The notes under the pieces: generated by a model
What the model was told of the DNA's origin: nothing
The model's input: the letters and a program-made list of their open reading frames with translations, nothing else
Databases searched by the model: none
Shown: positions 41,630-49,233 of the stretch, in pieces
Layout: each line of letters begins with the position of its first letter
Numbering within the stretch: position 1 is the first letter of the stretch
Translations under genes and position numbers: made by a program
NCBI GenBank assembly: GCA_017795105.1
Contig: CP051247.1
Location: forward strand, 3,616,001 to 3,680,000
Reading direction: 5' to 3'
Length of the DNA stretch: 64,000 nucleotides
Source of the DNA: Planctomycetaceae bacterium
GTDB taxonomy: Bacteria; Planctomycetota; Planctomycetia; Planctomycetales; Planctomycetaceae

Positions 41630-42200
41630 CGCACTGCTCCTTCACGATTTTCAGTAACGCCGTCCGGGCATAATGCAGCCGGGATTTGACGGTGCCGAGT
41701 GAACACGAAATGACCTCGGCGATCTCATTCAGTTCCAGATCTTCGAGAAACCGTAACGTCAGGATTTCTCGATGAGGCACGGACAACTCCTGGAGAGCCC
41801 GGTGAACCAGTTCGATGTTCTCGAGCAACTCAACGTCATCGACCGATTCGGCGGAGACCTCTGCTTCATCGACCCGTTGAAAGGCCGCAGCTTCGCGACG
41901 GCTCTTCTTCCGCAACTGATTGACGGCGACATCGTGAGCGATCTTGTATAGCCAGACGCGAAACGCTTCCGGAGCCTTCAGATCGGGCAGTTTCAGGTAG
42001 ACCCGCAGCCAGACATCCTGCAGCAGATCAGCCGCCTCGGCCGGCCGGGTGAACCGATGCAGATAGTAGAGCAGTCGTCGCTCGTACTGTTGCACCAGCC
42101 ACTGAAAAGCCGCCTCATCGCGAGCCTGCGCCTGCATGACGCGGAGCTTTTCGGTCAGGGCTTCGTCGTGATCGCTCATTTTGTTGTCGGTATCAGTCAC
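41622..42200 (-). CDS. ECF-type RNA polymerase sigma factor
   Basis: 192 residues. Region 2 (about 30-100) has YERRLLYYLHRFTRPAEAAD followed by LQDVWLRVYLKLPD and FRVWLYKIAHDVAVNQLR. Region 4 (about 130-185) has LSVPHREILTLRFLEDL, then LNEIAEVISCSLGTVKSRLHYAR, the helix-turn-helix that reads the -35 element. There is no region 3 and no C-terminal extension. It directs polymerase to a stress or envelope regulon that cannot be named here. The downstream membrane protein overlaps it. Confidence 0.94.
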   Translation of the reverse strand: MTDTDNKMSDHDEALTEKLRVMQAQARDEAAFQWLVQQYERRLLYYLHRFTRPAEAADLLQDVWLRVYLKLPDLKAPEAFRVWLYKIAHDVAVNQLRKKSRREAAAFQRVDEAEVSAESVDDVELLENIELVHRALQELSVPHREILTLRFLEDLELNEIAEVISCSLGTVKSRLHYARTALLKIVKEQCGE

Positions 42201-42565
42201 GTCATCGAACGTGTGTCTCCCGAGATACGGAGTTGTGTGTGAGCCTCAGATGAGAAGCCGTCAGTGGAGGGGGAAAGGTTCAATAGGAAATCGCAGAATA
42301 CCAGAAAACGTGGCAACCAGCGTCATTCGATGATGGAATCCTGCAGGTTGAAGAGGCGGAATCTTGTTCCAGCATCACGACTGCGTAGCGTGGGCGACCG
42401 TGTTGGATTGCAGAACGGATCGCCCGTTTAACGGCTTCGTCCGATTGCTGGGATACGCTTCGCTATCCCAGCCTACGGATCGGTTATCTACGGTGGGATG
42501 GCACGGGCACTGGCGGAGCCAGTGGTGCTCGGAACGTGACTTCTGTTTGACGGCGAATGTTGGCG
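42201..42565. other. 365-bp spacer with two dispersed hairpin units
   Basis: It lies between the start of the sigma-factor gene and the sulfatase stop. It holds a palindrome at 42447-42472 (GCTGGGATA and TATCCCAGC around CGCTTCGC) and, at 42506-42528, a single unit of the element D hairpin (GCACTGGC, GCCAGTGGTGC). No coding frame is convincing. Confidence 0.6.
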
Positions 42566-44002
42566 TTACTTGTTGAGGCGGGAGCGGTATTCCCAGCGGT
42601 TTTTCCAGTCGTCGAGGTACGGGGCGTATTCCTCGGTTTCGGTCCAGGTGCGGGGCTCGGGTGTTGGGGGATCGACCTTGCCTGCCGGATAATCTTCTCC
42701 GGCGATGCTGCGTTCGACGGAGGCAACCCAGTCATCGAGCTGCTTTTTCAGTCGCTGGGAACTCGGATCTGATTCGTTGTAGATGTTCTTCTCTTCATGC
42801 GGATCGGCGGCGAGGTCGTACTGTTCGATGGAAATCTCTTTCGCTTTCCTTGGCTTCACGTAGAGGATCTTCTGATTGTTGTCGATCATGGCCGTGTTCC
42901 CGAGGCACTGGAAGCCGATCGGCTGCTCTCGCTGCTGATGGTCTTCCGTGAAGAGCTTTGTCAGGCTGATGCCATCGAGCGGCTGCAGATTCCAGGAGTC
43001 GGGCAGGCTGAGCAGATCGGAAACGGTCGGAGCGATGTCCATCGTGCAGGCCGGAAACGTGCTGATGCGACCAGCGGGAATCCCGGCTGGCCATTCGATG
43101 ACACAGGGGACACGGAGTCCACCCTCGTAGAGGGACCCTTTGAAGCCGCGCAGGCCGCCGACGGTTTCAGGCGTGATCTTGGGTAGCCCGCCGTTATCGC
43201 TGCAAAACCAGAACAGGGTGTCATCCTGGATGCCGAGGTCTTTCAGGCCGGATCGCAGCGTGCCGATGCTGCGGTCCATCGCGACGAGTTCTCCGTAGTG
43301 ATTGCGGGATTGTTCGTCGAGATCCCGAAATGGCTCCATGTCCTTGTCGGACGCCTTGAACGGACTGTGTGGCGTGCCGTACCAGATGACGGTGAACGTC
43401 GATTTCTCGTTCTTCACCTGTCTGCCGATGAACTTGAGCGCTTCGTCGACGACAACCTCGGACGAGTCGCCCTTGTGATCTTCAAACGTTCCCATGCGGC
43501 TCATGATGGGATCTCGATCGAAGAAGTTGGTGACTGACAGCCAGTGGTCGAATCCGAAGTGACCGGGACTGTAAGGATCGTCTTTCAGGATGGGAGCGCC
43601 CGGGCCGCGATAGCCATCGAGGTGCCATTTGCCGAAATGACCGGTCACGAACCCGGCTTCGTTCAAAGCCTCGGCAATGGTCGGCTCCTGCTGCCGGAGG
43701 GCGTACCCGTGACTTTCAACGCCGGTTCGCATGTTCGTTCGGCCGGTCAGCACCGTGGCTCTTGTTGGCGAGCATACCGGAGCCCCGGCGTAAAAGCGGT
43801 CGAGTCTCAGGCCGCTTGCGGCCATGGCGTCGAGATTGGGAGTCTTCAGAACAGGATGGTTGAAGTATCCGGTCTGTCCCCAGCCCATGTCGTCGGCCAT
43901 GACGAGGACCACGTGTTCGGGGCGTTCGGCAGTCGCGACGGAAGCGAACAGCAGGATCTGGCAGAGGCCGAGCAGCAGGGAAGCGACAGGCAGGGATCTC
44001 AT
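42566..44002 (-). CDS. Secreted sulfatase (formylglycine-dependent)
   Basis: 478 residues with a signal peptide (about 1-25, ending SVATAER). VLVMADDMGWG holds the metal-binding Asp pair. CSPTRATVLTGR (about residue 76 onward) is the sulfatase signature whose Cys is converted to formylglycine. GHFGKWHLDGY and WFCSDNGG supply further metal and active-site residues. The C-terminal part ends with the small domain (YDLAADPHEEKN). It would hydrolyse sulfate esters, for example on marine polysaccharides. No maturase is in this window. It is divergent from the isomerase-like gene. Confidence 0.94.
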   Translation of the reverse strand: MRSLPVASLLLGLCQILLFASVATAERPEHVVLVMADDMGWGQTGYFNHPVLKTPNLDAMAASGLRLDRFYAGAPVCSPTRATVLTGRTNMRTGVESHGYALRQQEPTIAEALNEAGFVTGHFGKWHLDGYRGPGAPILKDDPYSPGHFGFDHWLSVTNFFDRDPIMSRMGTFEDHKGDSSEVVVDEALKFIGRQVKNEKSTFTVIWYGTPHSPFKASDKDMEPFRDLDEQSRNHYGELVAMDRSIGTLRSGLKDLGIQDDTLFWFCSDNGGLPKITPETVGGLRGFKGSLYEGGLRVPCVIEWPAGIPAGRISTFPACTMDIAPTVSDLLSLPDSWNLQPLDGISLTKLFTEDHQQREQPIGFQCLGNTAMIDNNQKILYVKPRKAKEISIEQYDLAADPHEEKNIYNESDPSSQRLKKQLDDWVASVERSIAGEDYPAGKVDPPTPEPRTWTETEEYAPYLDDWKNRWEYRSRLNK

Positions 44003-44184
44003 CAGACAGCATTCCTCTCTTGAACGGGTGGAATGGAAGCGGGCGAACGCCGGGAGACTTCGTTGTACATCGATCAGCGGTTGTTTACGAGTGACTGAAG
44101 GGATTCACGGCGAACGTGCCGATTGGGCGAACCTTTCCGGCGAATTGGAATTGGCATCTTTGGAAAGGGGACGGGGGCGTTGAA

Positions 44185-44213
44185 TTGTTCCCGCCGCGGT
44201 GGTTTCGTATGCT
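44185..44213 (+). promoter_or_regulatory. Possible promoter for the sugar isomerase-like gene
   Basis: TTGTTC (44185-44190) and TATGCT (44208-44213) are 17 bp apart, about 60 bp before the ATG at 44274. The matches to sigma-70 consensus are partial (three and four of six). Confidence 0.25.
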
Positions 44214-44273
44214 CAAAGGCTTGTAATTTCCCAACGAAATCAAGTTGCCATTTCATCTTCTGGAGAGAGCTCG

Positions 44274-45215
44274 ATGTCCGTTTCACGCCGTCAGTTTCTG
44301 CAAACCTGTTCCGCTGTGGGTGCCGGTCTGCTGTTGCCGGGAATGCCCTCGGCCTTCGCCGCCCCCAAGTCTCAGGAATTCAAGATCTCGCTGGCACAGT
44401 GGTCTCTGCACAAGGCCTTCTTTGATGGCAAGCTCGACCCGCTCGACTTCGCCAAAACGGCCAAGCAGGAATTCGGCATTACCGGCATTGAGTACGTCAA
44501 CCAGTTCTTCAAGGACAAGGCGACGGACGAGAAGTACCTGAAAGACCTGAAGTCCCGTGCTCAGGGAGAAGGCGTCACCAGCCTGCTGATCATGATCGAC
44601 CGCGAAGGGAACCTGGGCGACGCTGATGAGAAGAAGCGAACCCAGGCCGTCGAGAATCACTACAAGTGGGTCGATGCCGCGAAGTTCCTCGGTTGCCACT
44701 CGATCCGCGTGAACGCCGCCAGCAGCGGTACTTATGAAGAGCAGATCGATCGGGCTGCCGATGGTCTGAGCCGTCTCACGGAATATGCCGCTCCACAGGG
44801 GATGAACGTGATTGTTGAGAATCACGGTGGGCTCTCCTCGAGTGGAGCCTGGTTGTCGAGCGTGATGAAGAAGGTCGACAATCCCCGCTGCGGCACCCTG
44901 CCCGACTTCGGCAACTTCGCCATCGATCGCAATAAGGACATCTGGTACGACCGGTATCAGGGCGTCGAAGAACTGATGCCGTTCGCGAAGGCTGTTAGCG
45001 TGAAGACGCACGACTTCGTCGACGACCAGCCGTTCATGACTGTCGACAGTCGCTTCAACAAGAAGACCGACATCCTGCGGATGATGCAGATCGTCAAAGA
45101 GGCGGGCTACTCCGGCTACTGCGGCATCGAGTACGAAGGCAAGGAACTCGACGAGTTTGCCGGCATTCGCAAGTCGAAGGAAATGCTCGAAAAGGCGATT
45201 GCCGAGCTGGGTTAA
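44274..45215 (+). CDS. Tat-exported sugar phosphate isomerase/epimerase-like TIM barrel
   Basis: 313 residues from ATG 44274, with GGAGAG upstream. The signal is twin-arginine, SRRQFLQTCSAVGAG, ending near FAAPK. The barrel has the AP-endonuclease-2/xylose-isomerase-like pattern: IGIEYVNQFF-like strand (TGIEYVNQFF), NVIVENHGGLSS with the metal-binding Glu and His, LPDFGNFAI, VSVKTHDF and YCGIEYEGKELDE. It probably acts on a sugar or inositol derivative outside the cytoplasm, like similar planctomycete proteins. The exact reaction is unknown. Confidence 0.9.
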   Translation: MSVSRRQFLQTCSAVGAGLLLPGMPSAFAAPKSQEFKISLAQWSLHKAFFDGKLDPLDFAKTAKQEFGITGIEYVNQFFKDKATDEKYLKDLKSRAQGEGVTSLLIMIDREGNLGDADEKKRTQAVENHYKWVDAAKFLGCHSIRVNAASSGTYEEQIDRAADGLSRLTEYAAPQGMNVIVENHGGLSSSGAWLSSVMKKVDNPRCGTLPDFGNFAIDRNKDIWYDRYQGVEELMPFAKAVSVKTHDFVDDQPFMTVDSRFNKKTDILRMMQIVKEAGYSGYCGIEYEGKELDEFAGIRKSKEMLEKAIAELG

Positions 45216-45774
45216 GCATTCCAGGAACGCGGTGGCATCCTGTCGGACGGAGCGAGTTCCTCCGGCAGGGTGACACAGACTTCCTGTCTGTGCGCAATCG
45301 ACGCGAATGAATCGACGAACGTCATAAACACGCCGCTTGTCGCCATGGACGCGAGATTTGTTGCTGCGAGTTTTCTACGACACAACGACTGTCTCATTGT
45401 CGAGACATTGTCATAGAAACACGACTATGTAAGTTCCCTCGCCCCCCTTGGGGGAGAGGGTTAGGGTGAGGGGGAAATGCGGGTGACAGGCTCCACGGGC
45501 TGTTACTTCTCATTTGAATGGAACATCGCTGGCTGATCGCCCTCTCATCCGCCCTTCGGGCCTTCTGCTTCCGGCAGAGTGATTAAGCCGCTCCCCCTAA
45601 AGGGGACGAAGGGACACGATCCGCCTGACTACTCGAAATGGATCGTCGATTGCGATATCTGGTCGAAACCCTTTGGAGAATAAATCCCACGTTCCTTGCC
45701 AGCCAGACTTGGAAGTCCGGGCAGCCTTCACTGAAATCGAATCATCTCTTAATACACCAACGAAAGCTGACACC
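45216..45774. other. 559-bp spacer before metY
   Basis: It holds a small hairpin (45274-45292, CACAGAC and GTCTGTG around TTCCT, with no T-run) and element E (45435-45614, listed separately). The last 160 bp form the metY leader. I looked for S-box or SAM-II features and found none. No gene is seen. Confidence 0.5.
45435..45614. repeat. Hairpin-tipped inverted-repeat element E
   Basis: The left end begins TCCCTCGCCCCCCTTGGGGG and the right end, read back, begins TCCCTTCGTCCCCTTTAGGG. Both contain a C-run/G-run hairpin, and the two are imperfect inverted copies of about 27 bp. Internal sequence includes GCCCTTCGGGC. It lies between the isomerase and metY genes and encodes nothing convincing. 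Confidence 0.6.
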
Positions 45775-47079
45775 ATGAGTGAAGAACCGAATTACGGTGC
45801 CGATACCCTTTGTCTACATGCCGGGCAGGTGCCCGATCCGACGACCAATTCGCGGGCCGTGCCGATTTATCAGACGACGTCGTATGTCTTCAACGATACC
45901 GATCACGCTGCCCGACTCTTCGGGTTGCAGGAGTTCGGGAACATCTACTCGCGTCTGATGAACCCGACGTGCGATGTGCTGGAGAAGCGTCTGGCTGCTC
46001 TTGAAGGTGGTTCCGGGGCGCTGGCACTGGCTTCCGGTTCTTCGGCGGTCACCTACTCCATCCTGAACATTATGGGAGCCGGCAAGAACGTTGTGTCGTC
46101 TTCGAGCCTGTACGGCGGAACCTACAACCTGTTCCACTACACGCTGCCGAAGCTGGGCATCGACTGCAAGTTTGTGGATCAGACCGATCCGTCGAGCTTC
46201 AAGGCGGCGATTGACGACAACACCCGTGCTCTGTTCGTCGAAACGGTTGGCAACCCCGGAGCCGACGTGCCCGATTTCGAAGCGATTGCGAAAATCGCTC
46301 ACGATGCCGGTATTCCGCTGATCGTCGACAACACAACCGCTTCGCCGTATCTCTGCCAGCCGTTCAAGTGGGGAGCCGATATTGTCGTGCATTCCTGCAC
46401 GAAGTTCATTGGCGGTCACGGCACCACGATCGGCGGGATTCTCATCGAGAAGGGAGACTTCCCCTGGGACAACGGGAAGTTCCCGGAACTGACCGAGCCG
46501 GAACCGAGCTATCACGGCATGAAGTTCTTCGAAACCTTTGGCCCGATGAACATGGCTTATATCATCAAAGCTCGGACGCAGATTCTGCGGGATACCGGGG
46601 CTTCGATGAGTCCGTTCAATGCCTTCCAGTTCCTGCAGGGACTCGAAACGCTGCATCTGCGGATGCCACGGCATAGCGAGAACGCGCTGAAAGTCGCCGA
46701 GTTCCTCGACGATCATCCCAAGGTCTCGTGGGTGAATCACACTGGACTGAAGTCGCACGCCAGCTACGAGCTGGGCAAGAAGTATCTGCCACGCGGCTGC
46801 AGCTCGGTCTTCGGCTTCGGCATCGCCGGCGATTCTCCTGAGCAGCAGCGCGAGAAGGGTATCAAGCTGATCAACAGCGTGAAGCTGTTCTCGCACCTGG
46901 CCAACATTGGCGATGCGAAGTCGCTGATCATTCATCCGGCGAGCACAACGCACCAGCAGCTTTCCACCGAAGAGCAGCTGACGACCGGCGTCCGTCCGGA
47001 ATTCGTACGCCTGTCGGTCGGAATCGAAGATATTGACGACATTATTGGCGACCTGAAGCAGGCCCTCGACCAGATCTAG
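45775..47079 (+). CDS. metY: O-acetylhomoserine sulfhydrylase / aminocarboxypropyltransferase
   Basis: 434 residues from ATG 45775 (MSEEPNYGADTLCLHAGQ). It is a Cys/Met-metabolism PLP enzyme: IYQTTSYVF, IYSRLMNPT, LALASGSSAVTYS, VDNTTASPYL, and HSCTKFIGGHGT with the PLP lysine. Length and the long insert near 220-260 fit the MetY group rather than MetB/MetC. It makes homocysteine from O-acetylhomoserine and sulfide. In-frame codons back to 45673 precede a poor start and are unlikely to be translated. It has its own terminator. Confidence 0.95.
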   Translation: MSEEPNYGADTLCLHAGQVPDPTTNSRAVPIYQTTSYVFNDTDHAARLFGLQEFGNIYSRLMNPTCDVLEKRLAALEGGSGALALASGSSAVTYSILNIMGAGKNVVSSSSLYGGTYNLFHYTLPKLGIDCKFVDQTDPSSFKAAIDDNTRALFVETVGNPGADVPDFEAIAKIAHDAGIPLIVDNTTASPYLCQPFKWGADIVVHSCTKFIGGHGTTIGGILIEKGDFPWDNGKFPELTEPEPSYHGMKFFETFGPMNMAYIIKARTQILRDTGASMSPFNAFQFLQGLETLHLRMPRHSENALKVAEFLDDHPKVSWVNHTGLKSHASYELGKKYLPRGCSSVFGFGIAGDSPEQQREKGIKLINSVKLFSHLANIGDAKSLIIHPASTTHQQLSTEEQLTTGVRPEFVRLSVGIEDIDDIIGDLKQALDQI

Positions 47080-47117
47080 GTCCTGCCTGGCCCATGTACA
47101 ATCGGATCAACCGGTGA

Positions 47118-47155
47118 AAGCCGTACAGCATCGAGCTGTGCGGCTTTTTCTTTTT
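47118..47155 (+). terminator. Strong intrinsic terminator of metY
   Basis: AAGCCGTACAGC and GCTGTGCGGCTT form a 12-bp stem with one wobble pair and loop ATCGA. It is followed by a T tract broken by a single C. It lies 39 bp past the metY stop. Confidence 0.9.
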
Positions 47156-47167
47156 CGAAGGTGTTGA

Positions 47168-47413
47168 AGCCTCAACCGCGGAATCGGCTCAAGGTTTCGA
47201 GGCAAAAATGCCGGCGAAAACCCGGGTGATCTGTCGGAACGCCTTGTTTTCAGGGGTTTTGCGCTGGATGTCAAGCGAGGTAATTCACGTCGAGGCTATC
47301 ACCTGGATAAGGAAGACGTTGTCCAAGATTTCCTTACGGAATGGCAGCCGAGGACATCCGAAATTCTCTATGTCGACGGCAATAACCTGACAGTGGTGTC
47401 CGCCGACGAGTGA
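47168..47413 (+). pseudogene. Possible coding remnant without start codon
   Basis: An open frame of about 80 codons runs from just after a TGA to the TGA at 47411 and has no ATG, GTG or TTG. Its end reads like protein: GYHLDKEDVVQDFLTEWQ, then SEILYVDGNNLTVVSADE. No family is recognised. It may be the tail of a decayed gene or chance. Confidence 0.2.
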
Positions 47414-47995
47414 GCCGGATCCTTCCGGGATTCGGACCTGAAACGGAAAGCGGCCTTCGGGCAGCGAGGATGACCGGACAGAAAACTATCACCAGTCTTA
47501 ACAGTTTGACGAGACGGTAATAGCCCACCTTTCTGTCGCTTACGGGTTTCTTCAAGAGCGGCTCCTTCGCGGACGGTTTCAGGCAACAGGTGAATCAGGC
47601 AGGCAGTCTTCTTCCTGCTGCACGTCCTCAGTGATTGACAGCAATGATGATGACCGGACTTGCGATATCGAACGTTGCTCCCCAGGAACGAATTGAATTC
47701 CGGCAGTCCTTCTGTGTGCACACGCGGTTGGACATGTGTGGTGGTCTGCCGGAATGCGGTTCAACCGTCATAACCGGAACAACCGGTATTTTGAGCCTGC
47801 GATCCTGTTCACTTCAGAGTTTGGACAATTTCGAGCGGTGTCTGCGTGAAGCATCGCCGAAATACACTGACAGGTTTGCCCGTTACTTTCCGTGTCGAGT
47901 GAATTGATATCTGACTGAACCTTTTGGGAGTGTCCCCGGAGTCAAATACTCAGTTCGCGACGATGTCCTCAGAAAAGAGTTCGAGGAGAATTCAA
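47414..47995. other. 582-bp spacer before the Cys-rich gene
   Basis: I see no gene, hairpin with T-run, or repeat family shared with the other spacers. The last 60 bp form the leader of the Cys-rich gene, with a well placed GAGGAG ribosome site. Together with the remnant just before it, the gap from metY is the longest in the window without a solid gene. Confidence 0.4.
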
Positions 47996-48496
47996 ATGAA
48001 AAAGACTATCTGTTTCGCTGCTGCTCTGATGCTGTGTTGTATGAGCTTCGCTGACGCTGAAGCTGGCCTGTTCAAGGGTCGCCTGCTGAAGAAGTGCCGT
48101 GGCTACATCGATTGCTGTGCTCCTTCCTGCTGCTGCCCGGAAGACTACTGCGTCGACGACTGCTGCGTTCCTTCCTGCTGCTGCCCGGACGAATGCTGCG
48201 TTGACGATTGCTGCCCGACTTGCTGTGCTCCCAGCTGCTGCTGCCCGGACGCTTGCTGTGACGACAACTGCTGCGACGTGACCTGCTGTGCTCCGACCTG
48301 CTGCTGCCCGGACACTTGCTGTGACGACGCTTGCTGCCCGTCTTGCTGTGCTCCAAGCTGCTGCTGCCCGGAAGAAAAGTGCTGCGTTCCTAGCTGCTGT
48401 GCTCCGAGCTGCTGCTGCCCGGACGTCTGCTGCGACGACGCTTGCTGCCCGAGCTGCTGTGCTCCCAGCTGCTGTGCACCGCACTGCTGCAACTAG
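47996..48496 (+). CDS. Exported, extremely cysteine-rich repeat protein
   Basis: 166 residues from ATG 47996, with AGGAG eight bases upstream. A signal peptide (about 1-23, MKKTICFAAALML and ending near ADAEA) is followed by a short basic stretch (GLFKGRLLKKCRGY). About 125 residues are then built almost only of Cys, Pro, Asp/Glu, Ala and Ser. I count 56 Cys in about 143 mature residues. Units of about 15-21 residues repeat the theme CCAPSCCCPD-x-CCDD-x-CC, about seven times. There are almost no aromatic or large aliphatic residues. It should be exported and then either disulfide-crosslinked as a structural envelope protein or metal-binding. A strong terminator follows; it is a single-gene unit. 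Confidence 0.88.
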   Translation: MKKTICFAAALMLCCMSFADAEAGLFKGRLLKKCRGYIDCCAPSCCCPEDYCVDDCCVPSCCCPDECCVDDCCPTCCAPSCCCPDACCDDNCCDVTCCAPTCCCPDTCCDDACCPSCCAPSCCCPEEKCCVPSCCAPSCCCPDVCCDDACCPSCCAPSCCAPHCCN

Positions 48497-48554
48497 TTTG
48501 ACGCAGTCGTGAGACTGCTGATAACGACACGGCTTCAGGCCGAATGAGAATCTG

Positions 48555-48595
48555 GAAGGTGAAGAAAGTCCCCTCTTTCTTCACCTTCTTTTTTT
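48555..48595 (+). terminator. Strong intrinsic terminator of the Cys-rich gene
   Basis: GAAGGTGAAGAAAG and CTTTCTTCACCTTC form a perfect 14-bp stem with a 6-nt loop, followed by seven T residues. It is the strongest terminator in the window, which suggests a highly expressed short transcript. Confidence 0.93.
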
Positions 48596-48811
48596 ATGCG
48601 CGGTCCACTCCCGCGACTGAGAGTGGTCAATCTCTCTTCCTTCCGAAGGTTGAGCCAGGGAGCAGGGTCGAAGTTCCCTCACTCACGTTTCGGGTTAGGA
48701 TGGCAATCCCGTCCGGCTGCCTCCCGCTCGGCAACCTTCTGCCCAATAACGTTTGGACGTCGCTGGATGATCGCCCCTCACGATCGCAATCCACTCGGCT
48801 GACTCGCCTGT
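48596..48811. other. Spacer with a repeat fragment between the Cys-rich and DUF1992 genes
   Basis: The convergent spacer after the Cys-rich terminator. A tract at 48676-48701 (CCCTCACTCACGTTTCGGG and on) resembles a repeat fragment I associate with planctomycete spacers, but no second copy is in this window. No gene is seen. Confidence 0.3.
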
Positions 48812-49213
48812 CTACGTCACGAGCCGCGCTCGCCACTGGGCCACGACGTTCTCTTCGTCCACTTCCGTAAGCAGAGTGGCCGGGCCATCGGCAGCGGAAA
48901 AATGGGCCTCGCGAACTTTCTGGTTCAACTGGCCAATGCGGCCGCGGAGTTGGGATTCACTTGAGAAGGCGTCGAGCGAATCCAGCAGCTTCTCGATTTC
49001 GAGTTTGACCTGCAGTCGTTCCGGAAGCAGGTTGAAATTCTCCCGCTTCAGCTTGTCCTTGATCCACCAGTTCTCGTCGCGCGGTTTGTCGAGATTCGGG
49101 ATCGGCTTGCCGAAGCCGGGAAGATTCGCGAACTCGCCGCGTGTTTCCGCTTCCCGGATCAGTCGATCGGCAAAGGCTTCGTAACTTTCGTGAGCCGCTT
49201 TCTTTTCCTGCAT
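48812..49213 (-). CDS. DUF1992 (DnaJC28-like conserved domain) protein
   Basis: 133 residues from ATG 49213, with GAGGAG seven bases upstream. The DUF1992 core is clear: ADRLIREAETRGEFANLPGF, then GKPIP, and WWIKDKLKRENFNLLPERLQ. It is a small cytosolic helical protein of unknown function, also found as a domain of DnaJ homologue C28. It follows pyk on the same strand with 20 bp between them and is probably co-transcribed. Confidence 0.9.
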   Translation of the reverse strand: MQEKKAAHESYEAFADRLIREAETRGEFANLPGFGKPIPNLDKPRDENWWIKDKLKRENFNLLPERLQVKLEIEKLLDSLDAFSSESQLRGRIGQLNQKVREAHFSAADGPATLLTEVDEENVVAQWRARLVT

Positions 49214-49233
49214 ATCGCTACTCCTCGCGGAGA

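Noticed and set aside
45274..45292. Hairpin CACAGAC/GTCTGTG as terminator of the isomerase gene
   Set aside because: The stem is only 7 bp and no T-run follows. It is better viewed as another small repeat.
45620..45775. Possible SAM riboswitch before metY
   Set aside because: AAAGCTGA close to the start recalled SAM-II, but the stems and other conserved bases are missing. No S-box core is seen.
48145..48492. Gln/Ser-rich open frame on the minus strand opposite the Cys-rich gene
   Set aside because: It is the complement of the repeated TGC/CCC codons. The plus frame has a signal peptide, ribosome site and terminator.
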